A stretch of DNA of 64,000 nucleotides, taken from NCBI GenBank assembly GCA_033439765.1, contig JAULSN010000004.1, positions 3,916,001-3,980,000 of the forward strand, given 5' to 3'. Numbering within the stretch: the first letter of the stretch is position 1; the number at the start of each line of letters is the position of its first letter. The stretch is from Lasiosphaeria ovina. Lineage: Eukaryota > Ascomycota > Sordariomycetes > Sordariales > Lasiosphaeriaceae. This document shows, one piece after another, positions 34,607-43,799 of this stretch. The translations under genes and the position numbers were made by a program. The notes beneath the pieces were generated by a model, which did no database searches, was not told where the DNA came from, and saw only the letters and a program-made list of their open reading frames with translations.

Positions 34607-35695
34607 TCATTTCCTCCCGGCCACCTTCCTCCGTGACTTGCCTAGCCGCGGTGCCTTGTGACCACCACCGCCGCCGGGTTTGCCTCCCGCTCCGCCTGGC
34701 CTGCCGCCGCCGGTGCTCTTCATGCGCTTGGCGCTAAAGGCGCTCAGGTCGCCGGAGCTCGTGGCGTCGCCCGACTTGGCGTGGCGCTTCTTGCCACCGT
34801 AGCCGAACTTGGTGTCCTTCTTCACGCGCTTGTTGGGGCGGCCGCCGCTGTCGCCGCCGGCGGAGCGCTTCTTGCCCTTGCTGCTGTCGCCGAGCTCGTT
34901 GTCGACGGCCACGTCGAACATGTCCTCAGCTTCGTTGGCGCCGAGGGCAGCCGAGGCTCCTTCCTTGCGCTCTGGTTAAGAGGAACATGTGTTAGCAAAG
35001 TCGTCGTATGACATGGACGGGGGTAGGGGGGAGGACATACTCTTCTTGAGTTGGTCAATCTTGCTCAGGACCTCGCGCTTCTCCTTGGCGCGCTCCTGCT
35101 GCTTGGCCACCTGGATCTGCTTGCCAAACTTCTTGAGATCGCGCAGCTTGCGGGCCTCGGCCGACGCCTTCTTGGCCGTGGCCTCCTCGACCATTTTGGC
35201 CTTGACGAGCTCCATGGTGGCGTCGCTGCGCAGCGTCTCGGCGAAGTAGTCGACGGGGCGGGTGAAGGGGACGCCCTCCTTGCGCAGCAGAGCGCGCGCG
35301 GTGCGCGCGGCGCCCATGGCCTGGTTCATGAAGGCCAGCTCGCGGGCCAGGTCGTCGTCGACGGCGGCGTCGCCCATGGCCGACTCGGTGGTGGCGGGGG
35401 CCACGACGCTCTGGTGCACGGCGAAGGGCACGACGCCAGGCGTCACGTCGAGCGCGATACGCTTCAGCGACGCCAGCAGCGCGTCCTTGTTGTTGATGGT
35501 CTCGCGGATCCGCGTCAGCGCCCGCATGTTCTCCTCATCCTCGGACCCCGAGATGGACAGGTCGTCGACGTCGATTTCGTCCTCCGAGTCGTTGCCGTCG
35601 TCTTGGTCGTCCTTGTCCTCCTTCTCGAACTCGGAATCCGAGTCTGAGTCGTCTATCCCCGCCAGGTCAATTCCGTGGTTGTCGTACCCAATCAT
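34607..35695 (-). CDS. EBP2: rRNA-processing protein Ebp2 (5' end unresolved)
   Basis: Nucleolar protein needed for 27S pre-rRNA processing and 60S subunit assembly. Exons 35695-35041 and 34971-34607, joined across a 69-bp intron (GTATGT donor, GCTAAC branch, CCAG acceptor), read QLKK-KRKEGAS in frame. From the only in-frame ATG (35695, MIGYDNHGID) the protein is 339 aa: an acidic segment, the Ebp2 core (MRALTRIRETINNKDALLAS, FMNQAMGAARTARALL, PFTRPVDYFAETLRSD, EARKLRDLKKFGKQIQVAKQ) and a basic Gly-rich tail. Coding character continues upstream to about 35843 (Lys-rich, then acidic Asp-rich), so the real N-terminus should lie further 5'. That frame meets a stop next to a run of seven A (35844-35850) with no ATG. 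The true start needs an unseen upstream exon or a one-base correction. Confidence 0.85.
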
Positions 35696-35997
35696 CTCGT
35701 TGTCCTCGTCGTCGTCAGAACCGGAGTCGTCGTCGTCTTGGTCGTCGGCTTCTGCTGCTGCTGGTACGGGGGGTTGTTGTTTGCTGGTCTTAGTCTTCTT
35801 TTGCTTCTTGTCCTTTTTGCTCGCGGACTTGGGCGGGACGGTCTTTTTTTAAACTTTTGGAGGAGGGGAGCGAAAGAGCTGCGTCGATTTCCTTGCCCGA
35901 GAACTTTTTTTCTGCCGTCGTCCCTGCGATTGAGCGATAAGATAAGAATTTGAAGTGGGGGCGTGTTGGTGGGAGTTCTTGAGTGCGCAGGTATAAT

Positions 35998-36010
35998 AAC
36001 CCTAACCCTG
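35998..36010. promoter_or_regulatory. telomere-like AACCCTAACCCTG box 5' of EBP2
   Basis: Two head-to-tail TTAGGG-type units (AACCCTAACCCTG on the plus strand) lie about 150 bp beyond the last open coding sequence of EBP2. Such telo boxes or Tbf1/TRF-type sites are known in promoters of ribosomal-protein and ribosome-biogenesis genes in plants and fungi. Their presence here, 5' of a ribosome-biogenesis gene, fits that pattern. They also fall inside a possible 104-bp leader intron (35924-36027, GTGAGT donor, CGCAG acceptor), so promoter and intron roles cannot be separated from sequence. Confidence 0.45.
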
Positions 36011-37246
36011 AAGAGCCCAGAACTCACCTCCTGACTGAGAGGAGTGGTAGGTGCAATGGATCTGTGGTCACGGAACTGCCGTGAGTTGAAAGAAGTCGAA
36101 GGGCGTCCCAAATGGCACCCATGCTCTGTTGACTGAATTTACAGCCCCTGAAAATGTCGTCAAAGACAGGTCGCCTAATACTACTGCTTGCAAGACATCC
36201 TCAAAAACCCCAAGTACCTAAGTTGCATGTGTCAAGGTATTTACTTATTCAGGCGATGTATAACATTATCCTCCTTTTTCCCTTTTGTAATTCTCATTTC
36301 CATCTTGGCAAGAAGGTCACTTCGTCATCACTCAGCTCAAGTAGCGTAAGTTAAGACATGACAAAACCACTTTCAAAGGCACACAGTCACACACGACACA
36401 GCACAGTCTCTTGTCGAGACTCTTCACAAAAGGCAAAGCAAATGTAGGCGGCAACCAGTCTTGAAATTTGCTATCCTATCCCTGTCTCGCCCCCTTTTTC
36501 GCAGGCAAGAGAGAAAGAGAGAGAGGAGTCCCAAAAGGATTCCCCCCCCGTTCCCCACCCCCCGAAAAAAAGACACGAGGCCAAGAAAAGAAGAGAAATA
36601 TGTATGTTACATATATATATATAAATTCAGAACAAGGAAAAGAGGAGAAAAGATCCAAAGAAAGAAGAAAGATATAAGGAGAGTGGTCCAAGAAGAAAAA
36701 GAGAAAGTATTCCAAAGAAGTCCTCTCCCTATCCCCCCCTCTTTCCGCTCTCCTCCCCTTCCTCATCTCGAAATCCCCCTTCCCTAGTCACTTGTTCCGA
36801 ATGTGTGTGGGTCAAAAAAGGTTGGTACCGAAGAAGCGAAAGAATAAATGTGTCGTTGTCAAAAAAGACGTGGCTGTGCCGTGTTTTTTTCCCTCCCCCT
36901 TGTCCCTTCTCCCGTGAAATTGGCAGTGGGTTTGTCCAAGAGTTGAAATTGGGTTTGGAGAGGTCGAGAACTTATGTGTTTGTGTGTGTGAGCCTCTGAT
37001 GGGTCTAGTCATGTGTTCGCCAAGAGAGTTGGGGTGGTTCCTTGCTTCCTTCCCTGCTGCTGGTAACGAGAGAGGAAGTGGTTTCTGACGCCAGCGCTTC
37101 CTCTCGTGTATTCTGTCGAGCGGTAGGATAGAGGGAGAGATGGATGGAAGCAAAGGATGGTGTTCGGCTTCTCTCTTGGAGAATGGAGGTGTCTTGTCGA
37201 CTGGTCATCGTATGTGTGGGATTGGCGCTCAGTTGTTGTCTTGGTT
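36011..37246. other. EBP2 upstream region and pheromone-gene 3' region
   Basis: Purine-rich low-complexity sequence on the plus strand (about 36510-36720). On the minus strand the part adjoining 37246 is the probable downstream 3'UTR exon of the pheromone gene. No other coding region is supported. Confidence 0.4.
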
Positions 37247-37321
37247 CTGGAAAAAAGACACACATAAGCGTCTACTCCCCTCGCCCCCTTTCCCCTCCCT
37301 GGTCACCCACTCCAGACTCAC
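37247..37321 (-). other. predicted 3'UTR intron of the pheromone gene
   Basis: Eleven bases after the pheromone stop codon the minus strand has a GTGAGT donor, and 75 bp later a strong acceptor (TCTTTTTTCCAG). Size and signals match the other introns in this window. No coding frame crosses it, so it would be an intron in the 3' untranslated region. Transcript evidence would decide. Confidence 0.45.
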
Positions 37322-37331
37322 TGGCCGTCAT

Positions 37332-37406
37332 TTACATGACAACGCAGTAGCCGGAGAAGTTGGTCTGGGTCTTAGGGACCGGGACGGAAGTGGTGGTGGA
37401 AGGCAT
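37332..37406 (-). CDS. mfa-1: a-factor-like lipopeptide pheromone precursor (mfa-1 type)
   Basis: A 24-residue ORF. It begins MPSTTTSVPVPKT and ends NFSGYCVVM, followed by TAA. The C-terminal CVVM is a CAAX box: farnesylation of Cys21, removal of VVM and carboxymethylation are expected. The whole design (MPST start, about 24 aa, N-F-x-G-Y-C-V-V-M end) matches the hydrophobic mating pheromone precursors of Neurospora (MFA-1) and Sordaria (PPG2). The mature peptide would be a short C-terminal fragment ending NFSGYC with a farnesyl group, sensed by the Ste3-type receptor PRE-1. A TATA-like box lies 105 bp upstream (37511-37520), and the leader before the ATG is CA-rich with AACC/CAAC runs typical of well-expressed fungal genes. 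A 3'UTR intron is predicted. Gene finders with a length cut-off would miss it. Confidence 0.93.
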   Translation of the reverse strand: MPSTTTSVPVPKTQTNFSGYCVVM

Positions 37407-37510
37407 GTTGATGGTTTTGGGGTTGTTGGTTTTTCTGTGATAGAAGATTGATTGTTTGAGTGTGATGATCCAGAAGAGGAGATTGAGATTGATGGAGGGA
37501 GGAAATGGGT

Positions 37511-37520
37511 CTTTTTATAG
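37511..37520 (-). promoter_or_regulatory. TATA box of the pheromone gene
   Basis: CTATAAAAAG on the minus strand, 105 bp before the pheromone ATG. It is followed by a C/T-rich initiator-like stretch and a CA-rich leader. Position and sequence fit a core promoter with a leader of about 70-80 nt. Confidence 0.65.
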
Positions 37521-38433
37521 ACGAAAAATCAAGCCTCCCACTAGCACCTCTGCTCATAGAGAGAGAGAGAGAGAAACGACCTTTCCTATTCTCTCGCTGC
37601 CGTCGACAATCCGACGACTCCCAGAAGAGGCAACGCTCGGTCGCGAAAGAAAAGAATAATATTTTGGGCTTCCAGAATAATACCATCCCTTTGACTTGCT
37701 CCCGCCACCAGACCAAACGTCAATGAAACCACGAAGGTCTATTGCCCGTCATGTGGGGCGTCTTAGTATTGTGCCTCCTTAATATTGTTCTCGGGGGCAA
37801 CAATGAACGCGCTTTGGCCACGAGGCCAGGGGCGTCGGCAGCCATGTTGTCTCCAGCTGGCCAAGTCGGAGGCAAGTTACGGGATGCCCAGTTTTTCCAG
37901 GGGTTGTTGGCTTTGTGGGCTGGAGCAAGAAAGAAGTCGATTTTTTTATCGATATACTCCCAAGCATCTGGCAAAGACATCATGATGCTATTGGGCAATG
38001 ATGTAACAGGGTGGTGGTGGTTTGAGCCCAAGTCTGAGGGGCTTAGTATTGTTCCCCCCTTAGTATTATTCCCTCCCTTAGTATTGTTCCCTCCCGCCCG
38101 TCCTCCTTTTTTCTCCCACCCCCTTTCCTCACAACTTCTCGCCTCACCCAGCTAGACCCAGGAACTAGACCCCCAAATGGAAAGCAATGCGAACAAGCAA
38201 TATCTCAAGCACGATCTCGGCCATCCCAGCCCCTCCGCAGTATCCCGCTTGAAAAAGGAAAAACATAACAAACACCGTCACTTCTCCAAAGAAAACGACG
38301 AAAAGCCACTTTGTTTTTGGTGGCAACGCTTAGGGGACGGCAAAGATATCGCTTTGAGGCGATAGGGCAGCTAGCTAGCTATCCAGCCAGCCTACCGCCT
38401 CGCCGCCGCCGGTCCCGAACGGCACGATTCGAA
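37521..38433. other. pheromone upstream region and cyanase 3' flank
   Basis: Contains a GAGA-type microsatellite at 37559-37573 and two clusters of a TTAGTATTGTTC-like motif (37763-37793 and 38043-38093). A minus-strand frame of about 100 codons (37720-38031) lies between the clusters. It has an internal ATG but no recognisable domain, and I do not call it a gene. Confidence 0.4.
38043..38095. repeat. short tandem repeat TTAGTATTGTTCCCTCC, three units
   Basis: Three tandem copies of a 17-19 bp unit (TTAGTATTGTTCCCCCC, TTAGTATTATTCCCTCC, TTAGTATTGTTCCCTCC). Two diverged units occur 250 bp away at 37763-37793. Each good copy carries an ATTGTT/AACAAT core. Confidence 0.75.
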
Positions 38434-39169
38434 TCAGAAGCGGTAGTAAGGGAGCCTAGACTCTGTCAGCAAGAGATACGCCTAGCCTAGACAACGATAT
38501 CCGCGGCACGAGTCGAAGGAGGGGGGCAAAAACATGGGGGAGAAACGGCAAAAAGAAGAAAGGGAAACGAGAGAGAAAAGAAAAAGAGAAAAGAAAACTG
38601 ACCATTTTCCCCTCAGGGTAATAACCGCCCAAGTGGCGCCATTCTCATCGACCTCCTTGTCAACCTTTGTCGAGAAGGAAATGGCACTCATAATCCCATC
38701 ACCAAGCTTCTCGTTCAGCACGGCCTTGTACGCATACCCATAATTCTGCACGACCTCGAACAGGCGGTAGATGAGCGGCTCGACGGGCGGCATGGGGCCC
38801 GAGCGGCCGCGGTCGGGGAAGCTGAGCATCTCGTCGGCGATCGCCTCGCGCGGCACGCCCAGCAGCGCCGACAGCTTGTCGACATCCTCGGCTGACGCCT
38901 GCGCCTGCCCGTAGAACAGCGCGGCCACGGCCACCTCGTTGCGCCCGATCTGCGATGCGATCGCCTCGAAGCTGAGCTTCTTCTCCGTCTTCGCGTCGAA
39001 CAGCGATTTGGAGTACGCCGGCAACCGGGACACTATCGAGCTCTGTAGCACTTGTTAGTCAGGTTACTATTAGGTAGTTCGCTTGCAAGCTGCTTTGCCC
39101 CCCTTTTTTTTATTTGACGGGAGGGTTGGTGCTTACGTCGAGGGTAGCTAGTCTCTGTTGTCCAGACAT
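38434..39169 (-). CDS. CYN1: cyanate hydratase (cyanase)
   Basis: Bicarbonate-dependent decomposition of cyanate to ammonia and carbon dioxide. Three exons: 39169-39137 (11 codons, [11 protein letters not shown]), 39042-38603 and 38455-38434. The introns (94 and 147 bp) keep frame; the last exon adds only LPYYRF after GKW. The product is 164 aa, normal for fungal cyanases. The N-terminal half is the helical DNA-binding-like fold ([20 protein letters not shown]). The C-terminal half holds the catalytic residues of the family: Arg and Glu in IYRLFE and Ser in GIMSAISF, from the decamer interface. The second intron has a GTCAGT donor, weaker than the others. The C-terminal exon is very short and could be missed, but without it the conserved GK(W/F)LP ending is lost. 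Confidence 0.9.
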
Positions 39170-40002
39170 CCTTGCTAGATTGTAGGTGGTGGTGTTTACT
39201 TGTCTGCTTGTATGTGTATCTGTATGTGGGGGCAGGTGTGTGTGTACGTGTGTCAGTGTGTGAGAGAGATTATGTGTGTGTGAGAATGTGTTGTATCTGT
39301 GTGTTTGTGTTTGTATTTGTGTTTGTGTTGTTTGGCTGGATCAATGGAAGAGAAGACGGGCAAGAGACGAGTTCTCCTGACGGCCGGCCACTTTATATAA
39401 GTAGATGTGTACACAGAACAAGTTAGCACATATCCCAATGCATTGACTTAGTCCATCATCAGCAGGTCGTCATGATCGTGGGAAGAGGGGGGCAGAGGAT
39501 GTACCACTAGCCAGGTGAGAACCCCGCGCGTCCTGGGGCGGGTGAATGCCGCCCTGGTTAATGCACGCAGTCCCCCGCTCGAGGAGAAAAACCGGAGACT
39601 CGGGAAGCTTGACGCGGGGTGGCCCAGTGCAGCATTCACACGTAAGAGCCGCGGAAATGGACAAGCAAACAAGTGTTTCTCCTGATCCTGATTGTCACTG
39701 AATAGAAAAGAGAGAAAAAAACAACTCCTCTGCGGATTACTGTACGCCATTCCCATGAGGAAAATGCGGTATCCAAGCATGGGTTTTCAGGCTTCGTTCC
39801 CGGTTTTCAATGGCCCTCGAGGTAACCGCAGACGAAGGCCGAGTAAGCAGCTCGCAGGTGCATTATCATTAACGTCTCAGGCCCTCTGAAGCAACCGTGA
39901 AGTAAATCACCGACAAAGCACCCAACGTTGTACCAGGATGTCATTTATCCTGAAATTGCCTCTATGTTTCATTCTCTAGTTCATGTCTAGATGGTTTGAA
40001 GC
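39170..40002. other. cyanase promoter and AIM6 3' flank
   Basis: The 170 bp next to the cyanase ATG (about 39185-39340) are strongly GT-rich on the plus strand, hence CA-rich in the cyanase leader. No gene seen. Confidence 0.4.
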
Positions 40003-41564
40003 TCAAAATCCCAGCCACTTGAAGAAGGACCTTTGCTTGGTCCAGTCTCGCTTCGTTGCTGACTCTAGATCATCGACATTGAGAATGCCGACGCCTTCCT
40101 CAATAAGAACCTCCCAAATGCGGTTCCTGATGTGGATTGGCCATGGGGGAGTGTCCCAGTACCGCGCAAGAAGCCCCCTTTTGTGGGCTTCCTGCACCTG
40201 TCTCCGGATCTTGTCGAGCTGGGCGCCCGTCGGCCCATTGGTCCACCAGACATTTCCGATGTTTCGCCAGAACGAGACGCTGGCATACCACGAGTTTGTC
40301 GAGTTGTAAGGCGAATTTTCAAGCCGCTCCAGCGGGGCATCGAAGAAGGCGTCTCGGTAGGTAGCGTTGGCCACGACCTGGTCAAACGGCGTGTTGCCGG
40401 TCCCTACCACGGTGACCTGGCGGAGGTGGATCTCGCCATCTTCAATAAAGGTCAGCCAGCCTCGCTCGCGCAGAGGGGCGAGCTGCTTCATGACCCAGGG
40501 CCACGTCTCTGGGCCGTCTGTCTTCAGATCGACGAGGAGGGTCAAGGTCTGATCGGGGTCCGTGTCAAAGACGCCGCGGCGAGAGGCATTGTAGAACTCG
40601 GTCGATGGGTTCTGCCTCGTTAGGATCTCCACTAGAGGGTTGACGTAGAGAGAGGTGAAGGTGCGGTTTGGCTGCAGGGCTGCTATGTCGTGTCCTACCA
40701 AGAGCTGGCCGCCGTCGCGCAGCCAGACGTCGGCCTCGACGCTGGTGCAGCCAGCATAGAGAGCCGAGAAGACGGGGACCCTGCGCCAGTAGTCGTTGTG
40801 GGAATGGCAGGACACCGGAGTGACGTCCCGCAGAAAGTCGGTGGGATACCAGGCGAGGCCTTCGGTGCCCGTGCCCGGCTTGCCCCAGTTCCCGAGGGGG
40901 TCGTCCGGGGAGCCGCAGGCGCGACGCAGACAGCCAACATGGTGCAGGACCACCTGCGGGGCGAAATTCAGCAGCAGCAAGAGGGACCTAGAAACGGATG
41001 CAGCACGGTCAGCAGGCGGACACTATTCTGTTGACTTGACGCCAACAATCTTTTTTAGGGTGTGGCCTTTGTATCCTACGGCAGGGCCAGCCCGCAGGCG
41101 ACGAGACACAGGCGCCACCCGCCATGTCTCCAGGGCTTCGTCCGAGCAACATCACCACGCGCATTTGAGATGGTGTTCGCAGTCACGTCGGCATCGTACT
41201 CGATTGACGTGTCATGTGCAACTCCTTCGTCTAAAGGGCTCGAGGGCACAGGCACGTAGCCTTGGCGCTGTGTCTGGGTCGTCTTTTCTGGATCGATCCA
41301 GGAAGCCATAGCAGTGCGGATGGCAGCGACAAATCCACCTCGCCCGGCCTGGGGATGATGCGTGTTGTGGGCGTTCGTTGTTACTGTACCGGTAGTTGCT
41401 GTTATTGTCGTTGCGCGAGTCGATGGAGAAGCTCGGCGACTGCCAACCCTAGCTCGAGGACCCCGACTTCCAATAAGTGTCGCTCCATCATCGTGGACCT
41501 CGTGACCCACACCTTGAACCTCCGACTCCGAAGTCCTTATAAGCGGTGGTGACTGATGCTCCAT
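40003..41564 (-). CDS. AIM6: AIM6-like phosphodiesterase-fold membrane protein
   Basis: Protein of about 489 aa in two exons (41564-41080 and 40987-40003; 92-bp intron, donor GTAGGA, acceptor CTAG) that joins GLALP-SLLLLLNF in frame. The N-terminal 145 residues are hydrophilic and probably cytosolic. A single signal-anchor (about 150-172, LCLVACGLALPSLLLLLNF) follows, then a lumenal or exocellular domain of the AIM6/GDPD-like PLC superfamily: SCHSHNDYWRRVPVFSALYAGCTSVEADVWL, LVGHDI, LTLLVDLKTDG and WPIHIRNRIWEVL. Several N-glycosylation sequons (NRT, NAS, NAT, NST) support a lumenal location. Yeast Aim6 has only a loosely defined role in mitochondrial inheritance. The catalytic activity is untested, so the fold assignment is firmer than the function. 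Confidence 0.82.
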
Positions 41565-42140
41565 TGGCTGCGATTTATCCGTACGGCGGGCAGGTTAAAA
41601 TACTTTGTAAGAAATTGCATGGTACACCTTCAAAAGCATTCTTCGGTTCCGCATCCGGCCGTTTATAGGTATATAAGCTCAAACGCCTCGGGATGGACAT
41701 GACCAACTGAAGGAGCCGAAAATGGGTCCCTGTGCCTTCTGGCAGAGAGTGCTGGGCACGGCGTTTAAGTGCGAGAATTGTCGTTTCATCTCGACGTTGG
41801 CGCTGAAGACCCGTCCGCAGTATCCGAACCGCGTACATGTACGGCGTTTTCCGTATTACCTCGGTACGTACTGGAAACCTTAGTGTAATTTGTTGTGGAG
41901 AAAAGACGATCTGAGCTCTGGCAAGCCGCCAAACCACTTGACCTTGACGTCCCGCATCTTATCTTATCGGGCTCTATCCGGAGTGTGGGGTGGATTTTTT
42001 TTTTTGCTTTGCACCTGCAACCTGGAACTTAGCACAGCAGACATTCCACCCTCATCCCCTAGGTACCTCCCCTAGGTACCTCCCCCGGTACCTTGTGACT
42101 CCCATAGTCTCGTCTTAAACCCAAGAACAAGGTCATTGCA
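41565..42140. other. divergent spacer AIM6 / PHKHTRR gene
   Basis: Promoter region shared by two divergent genes. A short tandem repeat of CCCTAGGTACCT units lies at about 42057-42090, just upstream of the PHKHTRR gene. No gene seen. Confidence 0.4.
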
Positions 42141-43211
42141 ATGCCTCACAAACATACCCGCCGGGAAAAGGACCAGTCAACGTAAGTACACGATTCTTTG
42201 TTCCGTCGACACGTCTCTTCTTGGATCTGACAATGCCGCAGCTTTGACCTACCGCCGTCGCAAGTCGCCAGACCGCTCCCAGTCACTTCCATATCCAAGA
42301 AGAACGCGCCGCCGCCCAAGAAAAATGGGCAGCACGGCAAGAAGAACGCACAGGGCAGCAGCAGCGATGCCCCGCCCAAGAGCTATCTGAAGAGGAAACG
42401 CGCCGATGCGGCTGCCGACGATGTGCCGCGCGCGTTCAAGCGTCTGATGGCATTTGCCGGCGGCCAGAAGACTAGGTCTGGTCTCGACAATGGCGATCAG
42501 AAGGGTAAAAAGGCAAAAAAAGGAAGGGCGGCAAAGGCTGCGGCAGCCCCCGCGTCAACAGTCCCGGCGGTATCCTCAATAGCCGAAGACTTGACAATCA
42601 GACCAGGAGAGCGCCTCCCCGAGTTCAACCAGCGCGTGGACGCAGCCCTCCCCCTCAGCGGACTAGTCAAGACGATCAAGGTTGGCAAAGACCCGCTGGG
42701 CTTAAAGATCAAGCGCACAAAGAAGGAGAGGAAGATGCACAAGATGTACGACGAGTGGAGGGAAGAGGACAAGAAGATCAAGGAGCAGAAGGAGGAGGAG
42801 GCCGAGGAGGCCGAGGAGCGCGAGCTGGAGGAGGGCCATCTGGGCGTCACCTGGAAGCTGGACCAGGAAGCCCAGGGGAAGAAGAATAAGAAGGGCAAAA
42901 AGGGCAAGGTGATTGGCGAATCGACCAGCAAGGAAGAAGACCCATGGCTGGAAATTGTGAAGAAGAGGGGAGAAGCCAAAGTCGGCATTCACGATGTTGC
43001 GCCTCCGCCCGACTTGAGGCCGGTACAGGCAAAGCTGCTTGTCCGCGGCGCCAAGGTCGACGTCGAGAACATTCCAAAGTCTGCTGGCAGTCTCCGGCAG
43101 CGCGAGGAGCTACAGACCATCCGCGATCAAGTCGTGGCTTCATATCGCAAGGCAATGAGCGAAAGGAGGCCGGCAGTCCCGGGCTCCAAGGAAGAAACAG
43201 ATGAGACTTAG
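42141..43211 (+). CDS. basic PHKHTRR-family protein, probably nuclear/nucleolar
   Basis: Protein of 336 aa in two exons (42141-42181 and 42242-43211; 60-bp intron, GTAAGT donor, CGCAG acceptor). It starts MPHKHTRREKDQSTFDLPPS, a start I recognise from a fungal family sometimes labelled urease-accessory-like without good support. The sequence is Lys-rich with several nuclear-localisation-like runs (KKAKKGRAAKA, KKNKKGKKGK), a conserved block IRPGERLPEFNQRVDAALP, a charged helix (RTKKERKMHKMYDEWREEDK) predicted as coiled coil, and a PWLEIVKKRGEAKVGIHDV motif. The composition is that of a nucleolar ribosome-biogenesis factor, but that role is inferred from composition alone. The ATG is fixed by the conserved start and clean splice. 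Confidence 0.82.
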
Positions 43212-43799
43212 GTTTAGAGATCCCTCTACTATGCACATACATTAGATACCCTGCCTCGATGTTGATGGATCTTTCCGAAACATGTCCTGGTTTCCATGTT
43301 TGTGTTTATCGTATATCTCATTTTCTATTTAGAATTTCAGAATGTAGGCACATCTACCTTATCTCAGCTTTGTGTTGCGCCTAGAGACCATGGCAGTCTC
43401 GGCGTAAAAAAAAATCGAAAATATGGATCGACCTAAGTCAAGTTAGGTATGATGCTTTGAGGAAACCGAAATCTCCGACGAGAGAGTTCGGGCTTCTCAT
43501 CACAGTGGACTCATCAAATTACTTCCTCGCTGTTCAGCAAGGCACGGCACGGCACGGGCAAAGCTTTTTCGGTGGCAGAGTCAAACAGGGCGCCTACCCC
43601 ACCTTCGGCTTGCCCCTCCAACGTAGGAAAAAACAGCGGAAACGGCCACCAAACACATGCGCCGCAGCGTCGCTCTGTGATCTCACATTTTCGAGGAACA
43701 TCCAAGAAACCACGAGCACCTGCGTTCAATTCCGGTATCGACCTACAACCATCGCCAATTTTTTTCTCACCCAATGATGAGACGTATCGCAGCATCACA
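43212..43799. other. spacer and TFC3 leader
   Basis: About 590 bp holding the 3' flank of the PHKHTRR gene and the promoter and leader of TFC3. No gene seen. Confidence 0.4.

Noticed and set aside
37720..38031. Minus-strand ORF of 103 codons between the TTAGTATTGTTC clusters
   Set aside because: No recognisable domain, and it overlaps the probable upstream region of the pheromone gene.
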